A stretch of 64,000 nucleotides of DNA from Achromobacter anxifer. GTDB lineage: Bacteria > Pseudomonadota > Gammaproteobacteria > Burkholderiales > Burkholderiaceae_B. The DNA lies in NCBI RefSeq assembly GCF_903652925.1, contig NZ_CAHLAR010000001.1, positions 62,001 through 126,000 on the forward strand, read 5' to 3'. A program made the position numbers and the translations under genes. The notes under the pieces were generated by a model. That model saw only the letters and a program-made list of their open reading frames with translations. It had not been told where the DNA came from and did no database searches. Positions 9,307-19,839 of the stretch are shown here, piece by piece; position 1 is the stretch's first letter; each line of letters starts with the position of its first letter.

Positions 9307-10091
9307 AGCGTGGCGTCGTAGTCGATCGTCAGGGGCGCGTGGTCGGAGAAGCGTTCGTCCTTGTAGATGGCCACGTTGCGGGCGCGGGCGGCGATGCCCG
9401 GCGTCGCGATCTGGTAGTCGATGCGCCACCCGACGTTCTTGGCCCAGGCCTGGCCGCGGTTGCTCCACCAGGTGTATTGGTCGGGGCGCTCGTCGATGGT
9501 GCGGAACACGTCCACGAAGCCGCGCTTGTCGAACACGTCGGTCAGCCAGGCGCGCTCTTCGGGCAGGAAGCCTGAATTCTTCAGGTTGCCCTTCCAGTTC
9601 TTCAGGTCGATTTCCTTGTGGGCGATGTTCCAGTCGCCGCAGATGATGAACTCGCGGCCGGTGGTCTTGTGCTCGTGCATCAGCGCGTCGATCCAGGGGC
9701 CGAAGCGGTCCAGGAAGCGGTACTTGGCCTGCTGGCGTTCGTCGCCGCTGGAGCCCGAGGGCAGGTAGGCGCTGATCACCGACAGGTTCTTCCAGTCGGC
9801 GCGGATGATGCGGCCTTCGGGGTCGAATTCCTCGCAATCCAGGCCGGCGTTCACCCGTTCGGCCGCGTCGCGCAGGTAGATGCCCACGCCGCTATAGCCC
9901 TTCTTCACGGCGTGATGGAAGTGGCCGGTATAGCCGGGAGGATTGCGCAGATCGTCGGTCAGATCGTCTTCGGATATCTTGATTTCCTGCAGGCACAGCA
10001 CGTCGGCGGAATGTTTTTCCATCCAGGGTTGCAGGCCCTTGCGGAAGGCGGACCGGATGCCGTTGAGATTGATCGACGTGATGCGCAGCAA
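9303..10091 (-). CDS. xthA: Exodeoxyribonuclease III
   Basis: A 262-residue AP endonuclease/3' exonuclease of base excision repair. The family motifs are in order: RITSINLNGIRSAFRKG, LCLQEIK (metal-binding Glu), GDWNIAH, WWSNRGQAWAKNVGWRIDYQ and the C-terminal SDHAPL with the catalytic His. No ATG fits. The start used here is a TTG at 10091, which has AGGAG seven bases upstream and gives LLRITSINLNG (read MLRITS), exactly where relatives begin. It is divergent from pyrE and converges with the LysR gene. Confidence 0.92.
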   Translation of the reverse strand: MLRITSINLNGIRSAFRKGLQPWMEKHSADVLCLQEIKISEDDLTDDLRNPPGYTGHFHHAVKKGYSGVGIYLRDAAERVNAGLDCEEFDPEGRIIRADWKNLSVISAYLPSGSSGDERQQAKYRFLDRFGPWIDALMHEHKTTGREFIICGDWNIAHKEIDLKNWKGNLKNSGFLPEERAWLTDVFDKRGFVDVFRTIDERPDQYTWWSNRGQAWAKNVGWRIDYQIATPGIAARARNVAIYKDERFSDHAPLTIDYDATL

Positions 10092-10223
10092 AGCGTGACT
10101 CCTGTTGAGCGGCCGCGAGGGCCGGGGCAATGCCAGCAATTTAACCGACTCGAAGCGGCAGGCCGGGAATAGCCCCGACAGCGGATAAAATGCCTGCGTT
10201 TGCCATCTACCGGACCTCTACGC

Positions 10224-10907
10224 ATGCCCGCCGCCCATTCTTCCGCCACCGCCCTGGATTTCGTCCGCTTCGCCTTGAACGAGGGCGTGCTGCGCTTCGG
10301 CAGCTTCAAGGTCAAATCGGGCCGTATCAGTCCCTATTTCTTCAATGCTGGACTGTTCAACAGCGGACGCTCGGTCGGCAAGTTGGCGCAATTCTATGCC
10401 CAGGCGCTGCTGGATTCGGGCGTGCAGTTCGACATGCTGTTCGGCCCGGCCTACAAGGGCATCCCCCTGTCGACGGCGACCGCCGTCGCGCTGGCCGGCC
10501 ACCCGGACATGAAGGGCGGCGACGTGCCTTTCGCCTACAACCGCAAGGAAGCCAAGGACCACGGCGAGGGCGGCACCCTGGTGGGCGCGCCGCTCAAGGG
10601 CAAGGTCGTCATCATTGACGATGTGATTACCGCGGGCACGTCCGTGCGCGAATCGGTGGAAATCATCCGCGCGGCGGGCGCCGAGCCGGCCGCCGTGCTC
10701 ATCGCCATGGACCGCATGGAGCGCGCGGGCCCGGACGACGCCCTGTCGGCCCATTCCGCCGTGCAGGACGTGGCCAAGACTTACGGCATGCCGGTGGTGT
10801 CGATTGCTTCGCTGTCGGACATCTTGGCCCTGCTGCAGGACGACGCGTCGTTCGCCGAGCACCGCGAGGCGGTGCTGGCTTATCGGACGAAGTACGGGGT
10901 GAAGTAA
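10224..10907 (+). CDS. pyrE: Orotate phosphoribosyltransferase
   Basis: A 227-residue PRTase of de novo pyrimidine synthesis: orotate plus PRPP gives OMP. The PRPP-binding motif [13 protein letters not shown] is at about residues 130-142 and the N-terminal segment [15 protein letters not shown] contacts orotate and PRPP. The ATG at 10224 is preferred over an in-frame TTG eight codons earlier. TAAAAT at 10186-10191 is a possible -10 element, but no good -35 is visible. A terminator follows the gene. Confidence 0.95.
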   Translation: MPAAHSSATALDFVRFALNEGVLRFGSFKVKSGRISPYFFNAGLFNSGRSVGKLAQFYAQALLDSGVQFDMLFGPAYKGIPLSTATAVALAGHPDMKGGDVPFAYNRKEAKDHGEGGTLVGAPLKGKVVIIDDVITAGTSVRESVEIIRAAGAEPAAVLIAMDRMERAGPDDALSAHSAVQDVAKTYGMPVVSIASLSDILALLQDDASFAEHREAVLAYRTKYGVK

Positions 10908-10931
10908 ACCTCGTACTTGGCGAGTAGAAAG

Positions 10932-10957
10932 GGGCGGCCAGGTGCCGTCCTTTTTTT
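10932..10957 (+). terminator. pyrE terminator
   Basis: Stem GGGCGGC/GCCGTCC (10932-10938 with 10944-10950) followed directly by seven T, 25 bp after the pyrE stop. It overlaps the stop of the facing toxin gene. Confidence 0.8.
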
Positions 10958-11424
10958 ATCCGTAGCTTGCCGCTGGTTCGGCGACGCCGTGGGGTTGGCC
11001 AAAGACGGCGACGCCGCTCGCTCGGGCGGCATCCGCCAGCTTGCGGTCAAAGGTGGCCAGATAGCCGTTGGTTCTTTGGGCCAGTTCGAGATAACTGGCA
11101 TCGTAGACGGTCAAGCCGTGGGTTCGAGCCAGCAGGTAGCTGCGGGCCGCGCTGGAAGATGGGGCGGCCGGATCCGGAAGTATGGGCAGGCGTTCGAGTA
11201 GCTGCCTGAACGAGAACAGTTGACCCGCCGATGCCCGTTGGCTACGTTCGGCGCGCAACATGCCGTTCGCGACTTCCGTATGCCAGATGGGGGGGCACCG
11301 TGTTTTCAGACTCGTGGGCCGTTTCCAGCAGATGCCGGGCCATCAGCGCTTCGTGGGCGTCCGCGCGGTCGACCAGCCACGCCAGGGCAAGCGAGGCGTC
11401 CGGTATCAAGCGGACCGGATTCAT
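10956..11424 (-). pseudogene. PIN-domain (VapC-like) toxin, frameshifted
   Basis: The frame from the ATG at 11424 encodes a PIN-domain N-terminus (VRLIPDASLALAWLVD, catalytic D9) but shifts after TVPP. The remaining PIN domain lies in the next frame, down to 10956. The break is at a run of seven C on the coding strand (plus strand G7, 11289-11295). With six C the reading continues TVPPIWHTEVANGMLRAER and gives one 155-residue protein with the acidic residues D9, E50, D108 and D126 expected of a PIN ribonuclease. As written the toxin is inactive. The cause may be a genuine homopolymer mutation, phase variation or a sequencing error. The start overlaps the antitoxin stop as ATGA. Confidence 0.8.
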
Positions 11425-11666
11425 TCCCGGCCCTCTTCGATCCAGGAACGGATGACTTCGTGGGGGACGGCCGGCGCAGGCTTGAAGCTTTTCATTGCCT
11501 CAAGCGCATCATGGGCATCCAGCGACGTGCCGGGCAGGACCGGCGTCAACCTGGCGCAGAACACGCCGTCCAGTGAAATGATGAAATGCTGGCCTTCGCG
11601 GACCGCCAGCAGGTGATCGGAAAAGCTATGCAGCAGTTCGCTGGTGCTGATTTCCAGGTAGTTCAT
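11421..11666 (-). CDS. Phd/YefM-like antitoxin of a toxin-antitoxin pair
   Basis: An 81-residue protein beginning MNYLEISTSELLHSFSDHLL with the beta-helix pattern of prevent-host-death (Phd/YefM) antitoxins, which bind DNA through the N-terminus and neutralise the partner toxin with an acidic C-terminal tail (here VIRSWIEEGRE). GGAGG lies upstream of the ATG at 11666. It overlaps the PIN toxin start by four bases, the usual translational coupling of type II toxin-antitoxin operons. The family call rests on pattern and context and could be a diverged VapB. Confidence 0.7.
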   Translation of the reverse strand: MNYLEISTSELLHSFSDHLLAVREGQHFIISLDGVFCARLTPVLPGTSLDAHDALEAMKSFKPAPAVPHEVIRSWIEEGRE

Positions 11667-11712
11667 GTCCAAGCCTCCGGGCAAAAGTCGACCAGATCAT
11701 TCTTGGATAAAC

Positions 11713-11745
11713 GAAGGGCCGCGGCAATATGCCGCGGCCCTTCGT
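11713..11745. terminator. Strong hairpin terminator downstream of gatB
   Basis: Perfect 15-bp stem (11713-11727 with 11731-11745) with loop ATA. On the minus strand it is followed by TTTATCC, and it lies about 50 bp after the gatB stop, so it most likely ends the gatCAB transcript. It also separates that operon from the toxin-antitoxin pair. Confidence 0.8.
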
Positions 11746-11794
11746 TTCGTCTGATACGTCAGGAGTGCTCCCGTTGCCGGGGCGTCCTGCTCGG

Positions 11795-13252
11795 TCAGCT
11801 ATCCAGCTTCTGCTTCAACAGATCATTCACCTGCTGCGGATTCGCCTTACCGCGGGCGGCCTTCATGATCTGGCCCACCAGCGAATTGAACGCCTTCTGC
11901 TTGCCGGCCCGGTACTCTTCGACGATGGCCAGGTTGGCGGCCAGCACCTCGTCGATCATGGCGCCGATGGCGCCCGTGTCGCTGATCTGCTTGAGGCCGC
12001 GCGCCTCGATGATGGCGTCGGGTTGGCCGCCGTTTTCGCCGGCCCACATGGCGCCAAAGACTTCGCGGGCGATTTTGTTGGAGATCGTGCCGTCGATGAT
12101 GCGGCCGATCAGGGCTGCCAGCGCCGGCGCCTGCACCGGGGAGTCGGCGATGCTCTTTTCGTCCTTGTTCAGGGCGGCGGAAACTTCGCCCATGACCCAG
12201 TTGGCGGCCAGCTTGGCCTGGCCGGCCGGCAGCGCGTCCGCCACCGCCTGGAAATAGGCGGCGAGGTCGCGGCTGACGGTGAGCTGTGCGGCGTCGTAGG
12301 CGGGCAGGCCGTACTCGGATTCGAAGCGGGCGCGCTGGGCGGCCGGCAGTTCGGGCATGGCGGCGCGGACCTCGTCGACCCAGGCGCTGGAGATCACCAG
12401 CGTGGGCAGGTCGGGGTCGGGGAAGTAGCGGTAGTCGTGCGCGTCTTCCTTGCTGCGCATGCTGCGCGTTTCGTCACGGTCGGCGTCGTACAGGCGGGTT
12501 TCCTGGACCACCGTGCCGCCGTCCTCGATCAGCTCGATCTGGCGCCGCGCCTCATAGATGATGGCGCGTTCCAGGAAGCGGAACGAGTTGACGTTCTTGA
12601 TCTCGGTGCGGGTGCCGAATTCTTTCTGGCCCACGGGGCGGACCGAGACGTTGGCGTCGCAGCGGAACGAGCCTTCCTGCATGTTGCCGTCGCAGATGCC
12701 CAGCCACACGACCAGGCTGTGCAGGGCGCGGGCGTAGGCCACGGCCTCGGCGGCGGAGCGCATTTCGGGTTCCGTCACGATTTCCAGGAGCGGCGTGCCG
12801 GCGCGGTTCAGGTCGATGCCGCTGCCGGGGGCGCCGTTGGCCAGGCTGAAGTCGTCGTGCAGGGACTTGCCCGCGTCTTCTTCCAGGTGGGCGCGCGTCA
12901 GGTTGACGGTTTTCTCTTCCTCGCCCACGAAGAAGGACAAGGAGCCGCCCACGACCACCGGCAGCTCGTACTGGCTGATCTGGTAGCCCTTGGGCAGATC
13001 GGGGTAGAAGTAGTTCTTGCGCGCGAACACCGAGCGCGGCGCGATCGTGGCGCCCACGGCCAGGCCGAAGCGGATGGCGCGTTCGGCGGCGCCGCGGTTC
13101 ATGACCGGCAGGCTGCCCGGCAGCGCCAGGTCGACCACGTTGGCGTGGGTGTTGGGCGCGGCGCCGAATTCGGTGCTGCTACCCGAAAAAATCTTGGAGT
13201 CCGTGGAAAGCTGCGTATGCGTTTCCAGGCCGATGACGATTTCCCAGTTCAT
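11795..13252 (-). CDS. gatB: Asp-tRNA(Asn)/Glu-tRNA(Gln) amidotransferase subunit B
   Basis: A 485-residue GatB, the tRNA-binding and glutamyl-phosphate-forming subunit of the amidotransferase that converts mischarged Glu-tRNA(Gln) and Asp-tRNA(Asn). The family opening [13 protein letters not shown] and the segments [16 protein letters not shown] and [12 protein letters not shown] are diagnostic. The C-terminal YqeY-like tail ([20 protein letters not shown]) is intact. The ATG at 13252 lies four bases after the gatA stop; an upstream in-frame start would overlap gatA and add nine unconserved residues. Confidence 0.95.
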   Translation of the reverse strand: MNWEIVIGLETHTQLSTDSKIFSGSSTEFGAAPNTHANVVDLALPGSLPVMNRGAAERAIRFGLAVGATIAPRSVFARKNYFYPDLPKGYQISQYELPVVVGGSLSFFVGEEEKTVNLTRAHLEEDAGKSLHDDFSLANGAPGSGIDLNRAGTPLLEIVTEPEMRSAAEAVAYARALHSLVVWLGICDGNMQEGSFRCDANVSVRPVGQKEFGTRTEIKNVNSFRFLERAIIYEARRQIELIEDGGTVVQETRLYDADRDETRSMRSKEDAHDYRYFPDPDLPTLVISSAWVDEVRAAMPELPAAQRARFESEYGLPAYDAAQLTVSRDLAAYFQAVADALPAGQAKLAANWVMGEVSAALNKDEKSIADSPVQAPALAALIGRIIDGTISNKIAREVFGAMWAGENGGQPDAIIEARGLKQISDTGAIGAMIDEVLAANLAIVEEYRAGKQKAFNSLVGQIMKAARGKANPQQVNDLLKQKLDS

Positions 13253-13256
13253 GTTC

Positions 13257-14792
13257 TCAGCCTTGCTGGACCGGGGCACGCTTGTGCCAGTCCGTCACTT
13301 GTTGGTAGCGGTCGGCGATGGCCAGCAGGCGGCCTTCGTCGAAGTAGTTGCCGATGATCTGGAGACCGACGGGGCGTCCGTTGCCAGCGCCGCCGAAGCC
13401 GCAGGGGATCGACATGGCGGGCAGGCCGGCCAGGCTGACGCCCAGTGTGTAGACGTCGGCCAGCCAGTCGGCGGTGGGATCGTCGCGGTTGTCGCCGATG
13501 TTCTTGGCCACGGTGGGCGTCACCGGGCCCATGATCACGTCGCACTGGTCGGCATAGGCGCGCTGGAAGTCCTGCGCGATCATGCGGCGCAGGCGCTGCG
13601 CCTGCAGGTAGTAGGCGTCGTAATAGCCGTGGGACAGCACGTAGGTGCCGATCAGGATGCGGCGCTTGACCTCGTCGCCGAAGCCTTCGGCGCGCGAGCG
13701 GCTGATCATTTCGTTCAGGTCGCCATACTGGGCGGCGCGGTGGCCGTAGCGCACGCCGTCGTAGCGCGCCAGGTTGCTGGAGGCTTCGGCGGGGGCGATG
13801 ACGTAGTAGGCGGGAATGGCGAGCTCGGTACGCGGCAGCGACACCGGCACGCGCACGGCGCCCAGCGCCTCGAACTGGGCCAGCGCGGCTTCGACAGCGG
13901 CGGCCACGTCGGGCGCCAGGCCGGCGCCGAAGTATTCGGCGGGCACGCCGATGCGCAGGCCCTTCAGGGGCTGGCTGCCGGCGGCGTCGTAGCGGCTCTG
14001 GGCGGCGTCGAAGTCGCGCCGGACACGGCCCGGCTCGTTGACGGCGGCATCGCATTTTTCCAGGCTGGTGGCGTCGCGCGGATCGAAGCCGCTGATGACG
14101 TCCAGCAGTTCGAGCAGGTCGCGGGCGCTTTCGGCCAGCGGACCGGCCTGGTCCAGGCTGGAGCCGAAGGCCACCATGCCGTAGCGGGAGACGGTGCCGT
14201 AGGTGGGCTTGATGCCGCTGACGCCGCACAGGGCGGCGGGCTGGCGCACCGAGCCGCCGGTGTCGGTGCCGGTGGCGGCGGCCACCAGGCGGGCGGCCAC
14301 GGCGGCGGCCGAACCGCCCGAGGAGCCGCCGGGTACGGCGGCGTGGTCCCAGGGGTTCTTCACGGCGCCGTAGGCGGAGTTCTCGTTGCCGGAACCCATG
14401 GCGAATTCGTCGCAGTTCAGCTTGCCGAGCGACACGGCGCCGGCCTGTTCCAGGCGTTCGACGACGGTGGCGTCGAACGGGCTGACGTAGCCTTCCAGCA
14501 TCTTGCTGCCGGCGGTGGTGCGCCAGCCGCGGGTGACGAAGGCGTCCTTGTGGGCGATCGGGATGCCGGCCAGGGGGCCGGCCGAGCCGGCGGCCAGCGC
14601 GGCGTCGGCGGCGCGGGCCTGGGCCAGCGTCAATTCGGCGTCAATATGTAAAAAGCAATTCAGGCCGCTGGCCGCTTCGGCGGCCGCCAGGCCGCTTTGG
14701 GCGAGCTCGACGGCGCTGACCTGGCGTTGCGCGAGGGCCGCGCGCAGGGCGGCGATCCCCTCGAATTGGGTATGCAGAGCGGGTTTCGTCAT
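13257..14792 (-). CDS. gatA: Asp-tRNA(Asn)/Glu-tRNA(Gln) amidotransferase subunit A
   Basis: A 511-residue amidase-signature protein that releases ammonia from glutamine for the GatCAB reaction. The Ser-cisSer-Lys triad is visible as K82 (PIAHKDAF), S157 (PGGSSGGS) and S181 ([10 protein letters not shown]), with the spacing known from characterised GatA. It sits between gatC (3-bp gap) and gatB (4-bp gap) and is clearly translationally coupled in a gatC-gatA-gatB operon. Confidence 0.96.
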   Translation of the reverse strand: MTKPALHTQFEGIAALRAALAQRQVSAVELAQSGLAAAEAASGLNCFLHIDAELTLAQARAADAALAAGSAGPLAGIPIAHKDAFVTRGWRTTAGSKMLEGYVSPFDATVVERLEQAGAVSLGKLNCDEFAMGSGNENSAYGAVKNPWDHAAVPGGSSGGSAAAVAARLVAAATGTDTGGSVRQPAALCGVSGIKPTYGTVSRYGMVAFGSSLDQAGPLAESARDLLELLDVISGFDPRDATSLEKCDAAVNEPGRVRRDFDAAQSRYDAAGSQPLKGLRIGVPAEYFGAGLAPDVAAAVEAALAQFEALGAVRVPVSLPRTELAIPAYYVIAPAEASSNLARYDGVRYGHRAAQYGDLNEMISRSRAEGFGDEVKRRILIGTYVLSHGYYDAYYLQAQRLRRMIAQDFQRAYADQCDVIMGPVTPTVAKNIGDNRDDPTADWLADVYTLGVSLAGLPAMSIPCGFGGAGNGRPVGLQIIGNYFDEGRLLAIADRYQQVTDWHKRAPVQQG

Positions 14793-14795
14793 GAC

Positions 14796-15104
14796 TTAAT
14801 CCAGGACCTTGGGAACCAGGAACAGGCCTTCCTGGGCGTCGGGGGCGTTGGCCAGCAACTCCTGCCGGCGGGCTTCCGAGCTGGGTTCGGTCACGACATC
14901 TTCACGCAGGCGCAGCACGATGTCCTCGTGGGCGGACAGCGGGTGGGCCAGGGGTTCGACCCCCTGCGTGTCGACGGACTGGAGCCGTTCGATCAGGTGG
15001 AGGATGCCGTTGAGTTCGGCCTGCGCGAGGGTGCGCTGGTCGGGGGTCAGTTCGATTCTGGCCAGCCGGGCAATGCGGGCCACATCTGTGTCATTGAGCG
15101 CCAT
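14796..15104 (-). CDS. gatC: Asp-tRNA(Asn)/Glu-tRNA(Gln) amidotransferase subunit C
   Basis: A 102-residue GatC, the small subunit that clamps GatA to GatB. It has the typical opening DVARIARLARIELTPDQ and the C-terminal LREDVVTEPSSEARRQELLA followed by a conserved FLVPKVLD. The ATG at 15104 gives the standard family length; a 21-residue upstream extension is rejected. It is the first gene of the gatCAB operon and is divergent from mreB across a 228-bp gap. Confidence 0.93.
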   Translation of the reverse strand: MALNDTDVARIARLARIELTPDQRTLAQAELNGILHLIERLQSVDTQGVEPLAHPLSAHEDIVLRLREDVVTEPSSEARRQELLANAPDAQEGLFLVPKVLD

Positions 15105-16376
<1,272 letters not shown>

Positions 16377-16390
16377 TTTTGCCCGCCAGC

Positions 16391-16449
16391 CCGGAGCCCC
16401 GCTAGTTCACGGCTCCGGCCGCTGCCGGAGCGACGGACGCGGGCGTCCG
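16391..16449 (+). other. Two hairpins in the mreB-mreC gap
   Basis: The 84-bp gap holds two perfect stems: CCGGAGCC/GGCTCCGG (16391-16398 with 16411-16418) and CGGACGC/GCGTCCG (16434-16440 with 16443-16449). Neither is followed by a U-run, so they are unlikely to be full terminators. They may stabilise mreB mRNA or dampen read-through, which would fit the need for much more MreB than MreC. Confidence 0.5.
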
Positions 16450-16460
16450 GGCTGAGATTC

Positions 16461-17345
16461 ATGCAACGACAAGGGACTCCTCCCCTATTCAGGCGCGGCC
16501 CACCTGCGGAGGTGCGGCTGGTCGTTCTGGTCGTCCTTGCTTTGGCCCTGATCGTCATGGATTCGCAATGGCGCATGCTGGAACCGGCGCGCCGGGCGAT
16601 GTCCGCGGCGCTTTACCCCTTCCAGCGCGCCGTCATGGCGCCGCGCGACCTCGTCCAGCAAGTGAACGAATGGGTCAACGCGGCCAATCTCATCCGTAGC
16701 GAAAACGAAGCCTTGCAGCGCCAGCGCATCGAGCTGGCGCAGGTGACCACGCACGCGGCCCAGCTCGCCGCCGAAAACTCCCAATTGCGCCGCCTGCTGG
16801 GCGTGACCGACACGGTGGCCCAGTCCGCCGTGGTGGTCGAAGTCATGTACGAACCCGCCAACGCGTTCACGCAGCGCCTGGTGTTCAACAAGGGCAGCAA
16901 GGCCGGCCTGGCTCCGGGCATGCCAGTGATCGACGAAGGCGGCGTGGTCGGGCAGATCGTGCGTGTCACACCCATGACCGCCGAGGCGGCTCTGGTCACC
17001 GACGAACAGGTCTCCATCCCCGTGCAGTTGCTGCGCAACGGCCTGCGTCTGATCGCTTTCGGCGGCAATTCGCCGGGCAAGATGGAAGTCCGCTACCTGG
17101 CCGCCAATGCCGACATCAAGGAAGGCGACACCATCGTCACCAGCGGCGTCGGCGGGCTGTTCCCGGCCGGCCTGCCCGTGGCCAAGGTGACCTCGGTCGA
17201 ACGCGATACCGCGTCCGGCTTCGCCCGCGCCGTGTGCGAACCGCTGGCCCACCCCGAACGCTATCGCCACTTCCTGGTGTTGCAGGTCGATGTGGAACGC
17301 GCCGAATCCAACCGTCAGGAGGTCGATTCCGGTGGATCGGACTAA
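16461..17345 (+). CDS. mreC: Rod shape-determining protein MreC
   Basis: A 294-residue bitopic protein with one N-terminal membrane helix (VRLVVLVVLALALIVM, about residues 19-34), a periplasmic coiled coil (about 65-110, with NEALQRQRIELAQ) and the C-terminal beta-domain (GLAPGMPVIDEGGVVGQIV and TIVTSGVGGLFPAGLPVAKV). It bridges MreB to the periplasmic penicillin-binding proteins and activates PBP2. Its 3' end overlaps the mreD start by 14 bp. Confidence 0.95.
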   Translation: MQRQGTPPLFRRGPPAEVRLVVLVVLALALIVMDSQWRMLEPARRAMSAALYPFQRAVMAPRDLVQQVNEWVNAANLIRSENEALQRQRIELAQVTTHAAQLAAENSQLRRLLGVTDTVAQSAVVVEVMYEPANAFTQRLVFNKGSKAGLAPGMPVIDEGGVVGQIVRVTPMTAEAALVTDEQVSIPVQLLRNGLRLIAFGGNSPGKMEVRYLAANADIKEGDTIVTSGVGGLFPAGLPVAKVTSVERDTASGFARAVCEPLAHPERYRHFLVLQVDVERAESNRQEVDSGGSD

Positions 17346-17898
17346 TCAATCCTCGGGCCGGGGCGCGCGCCGCCTTGGCACCCCCAGCAATGTGCAGCCC
17401 GACCGCCTGTCCGGCCCGGCGCATGGCGTGTTCGTCTGGGGCACGGTGCTGGTGGCGTGGCTGGTGTCCCTGCTGCCCTGGCGCCTGTGGCAGGGCGCGC
17501 CCGACATCCTGTTGCTGATCATCGCCTTCTGGTGCGTGCACGAGCCGCGCCGCGTCGGCCTGTTCACCGCCTTCTTCTTCGGCCTGCTGATGGACGTGCA
17601 CGACGCCGGCCTGCTGGGCGAGCACGCGCTGTCGTACACGCTGGTGGCCTACGGCGCCGTGGTGCTGCACCGCCGGCTGCAGCGCTTCGACCTCTGGAGC
17701 CAGGCCATGCACATGCTGCCTGTGTTCTTCATCGCCCGCTTCGTGACCCAGATCATTCATGCCTGGCTGGCCGGCAAGTGGCCGGGCTGGGAATGGGGCC
17801 TCGGCGTGCTCCTGACTGCCGCCCTGTGGCCGCTGGCGGGCTGGGTCCTGCATTTGCCGCAGCGCGGCGTCGACGACGCCGAATCGTCCTCCGCCTGA
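17332..17898 (+). CDS. mreD: Rod shape-determining protein MreD
   Basis: A 188-residue integral membrane protein. The GTG at 17332 was chosen because AGGAGG stands nine bases upstream inside mreC; an ATG 14 codons earlier has no such site. The hydrophobic segments (GVFVWGTVLVAWLVSLLPW, DILLLIIAFW, GLFTAFFFGLLMDVHDAGLL) match the MreD fold, and GLLMDVHDAGLLGEHAL is the conserved motif. A hydrophilic N-terminal tail of about 28 residues is longer than in E. coli MreD. Confidence 0.92.
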   Translation: MDRTNQSSGRGARRLGTPSNVQPDRLSGPAHGVFVWGTVLVAWLVSLLPWRLWQGAPDILLLIIAFWCVHEPRRVGLFTAFFFGLLMDVHDAGLLGEHALSYTLVAYGAVVLHRRLQRFDLWSQAMHMLPVFFIARFVTQIIHAWLAGKWPGWEWGLGVLLTAALWPLAGWVLHLPQRGVDDAESSSA

Positions 17899-17913
17899 CG
17901 GCGGCGCCGCGTC

Positions 17914-19839
17914 ATGTTCGAATTCAAGAAAACCGGCCTCCAGCAGAAGCAGCGTTTCCGCCTGCGCGCCTGGGTGGGCGGTTTGTTCGCCCTGGCCTGC
18001 TTCGGCGTGCTGGTCGGCCGCTTCTGGTACCTGCAGGTCGACCGCTATGAAGGCTTGTCCGAACGCGCCGACCGCAACCGCATCGCGGTCGTGCCGATTC
18101 CACCGCGGCGCGGCGAGATCCTGGACCGCAACGGCGAAGTGCTGGCGCGCAACTACCGCACCTATACGCTCGAAGTCGTGCCGGCCCAGGCCGGCAACCT
18201 GAGCCAGCTGTTCGAGCGCCTGACCGAGGTCGTGTACATCAGCCCGGCCGACCAGCGCCGCTTCAAGCGCCGCGCCGCCGAATCCAGCCGCTACGCCAGC
18301 CTGCAGTTGCGCAACAACCTCAACGAAACCGAAGCCGCCTGGTTCGCCGCGCATTCCTTCCAGTTCCCCGGAGTGGAGCTGCGCGCGCGCTGGGTGCGCG
18401 AATATCCGCAAGGCGTGTCGGCCGCCCACGTGGTGGGCTATATCGGCCGTATCGCCGAGGGCGACATCGAAGACCTGGACCGCGTCGGCCAGCTGGGCAA
18501 CTACCGCGGCACCGATGTCATCGGCAAGAAGGGCATCGAGAAAACCTGGGAAGAGCAACTGCACGGCCGCACCGGCCTGGAAGAAGTCGAGGTGACCGCG
18601 GGCGGGCGCCCCATGCGCACGCTGCGCCGCATCGATCCAGTGCCGGGCTCCGACATCATGCTGTCCATCGACCTGGGCCTGCAGAAGGTGGCCGAGGCGG
18701 CCTTCGAGGGACAGCGCGGCGCGCTGGTCGCCATCGATCCGGACACCGGCGAGGTGCTGGCCTTCGTCTCGCAACCCTCGTTCGACCCCAACCTGTTCGT
18801 GGACGGCATCGACGTCGACAACTGGCGCATGCTGAACGAATCGCCCGACCACCCGCTGATCAACCGGCCGCTGTACGGCACCTATCCCATTGGTTCCACC
18901 TACAAGCCTTTTGTCGGCCTGGCCGCCCTGGAACTGGGCAAGCGCCGCGCCACCGACCGCATCTCGGACCCCGGCTATTACGAGTTCGGCGGGCAGAAAT
19001 TCCGCAACGCCGGCGGCGCGGCCTACGGCATGACGGACATGCACAAGGCCATCGTGGTGTCTTCCGACACCTACTTCTATTCGCTCGGCCCCGAGATCGG
19101 CGTGAACGCGCTGCACGACTTTTCCAAGCAGTTCGGTTTCGGCCAGATCACCGGCATCGACCTGGAAGGCGAAAAGCGTGGCGTGCTGCCGTCGACCGAC
19201 TGGAAGCGCTCGGCGTATAAGGACAAGGAGCGCCAGCGCTGGTACGCGGGCGAGACGATTTCCGTGGCGGTGGGGCAGGGCTACAACGCCTTCACGCTGC
19301 TGCAACTGGCGCAGGGCACGTCCACGCTGGCCAACAACGGCCTCTTCCGCCGTCCCCACCTGGTGCACGCGGTGCGCGATCCGCGCAGCGGCGAGGCCAA
19401 GGCCACCGAATCCGCGCCTGACTACCGCATTCCCCTCAAGCAGGCCAACGTGGACGTGATCAAGAACGCCATGGCGGACGTGGTGCGCGCCGGCACGGCG
19501 CGGCGCGCGTTCGCCAATGCTCCCTACCAGGCGGCCGGCAAGACCGGCACCGCGCAGGTGTTCAGCCTGCGCGGCGGCCATTACCGCGCCAGCGCCATCG
19601 ACGAGCGCCTGCGCGACCACGCCTTGTTCATGGGCTTTGCGCCGCTGGAACACCCGCGCATCGCCGTCGCGCTGATCGTCGAGAACGCCGGCTGGGGCGC
19701 CAGCGTCGCCGCGCCGGTCGCGCGCAAGGTGTTCGACTATTGGCTGGCCAAGGACCGCCAGGACAAGATCGTGCGGCCCGAACGCACCGATCCCCTGGCC
19801 TCGGTTGAAACCATTGCTTCCGACGTGGTGCGCCAATGA
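17914..19839 (+). CDS. mrdA: Penicillin-binding protein 2 (elongasome transpeptidase)
   Basis: A 641-residue class B penicillin-binding protein that cross-links peptidoglycan during elongation. It has one membrane anchor (about residues 22-40), the pedestal beginning PPRRGEILDRNGEVLA, and the transpeptidase motifs STYK (S328), SSD (about 383-385) and KTGT (about 543). These are the motifs of PBP2, and the gene context (mreBCD upstream, rodA overlapping downstream) confirms it. Confidence 0.96.
   Translation: MFEFKKTGLQQKQRFRLRAWVGGLFALACFGVLVGRFWYLQVDRYEGLSERADRNRIAVVPIPPRRGEILDRNGEVLARNYRTYTLEVVPAQAGNLSQLFERLTEVVYISPADQRRFKRRAAESSRYASLQLRNNLNETEAAWFAAHSFQFPGVELRARWVREYPQGVSAAHVVGYIGRIAEGDIEDLDRVGQLGNYRGTDVIGKKGIEKTWEEQLHGRTGLEEVEVTAGGRPMRTLRRIDPVPGSDIMLSIDLGLQKVAEAAFEGQRGALVAIDPDTGEVLAFVSQPSFDPNLFVDGIDVDNWRMLNESPDHPLINRPLYGTYPIGSTYKPFVGLAALELGKRRATDRISDPGYYEFGGQKFRNAGGAAYGMTDMHKAIVVSSDTYFYSLGPEIGVNALHDFSKQFGFGQITGIDLEGEKRGVLPSTDWKRSAYKDKERQRWYAGETISVAVGQGYNAFTLLQLAQGTSTLANNGLFRRPHLVHAVRDPRSGEAKATESAPDYRIPLKQANVDVIKNAMADVVRAGTARRAFANAPYQAAGKTGTAQVFSLRGGHYRASAIDERLRDHALFMGFAPLEHPRIAVALIVENAGWGASVAAPVARKVFDYWLAKDRQDKIVRPERTDPLASVETIASDVVRQ

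Noticed and set aside
17137-19836. Minus-strand frame of about 900 codons opposite mreD and mrdA
   Set aside because: Antisense shadow. The plus strand holds MreD and PBP2 with all catalytic motifs.
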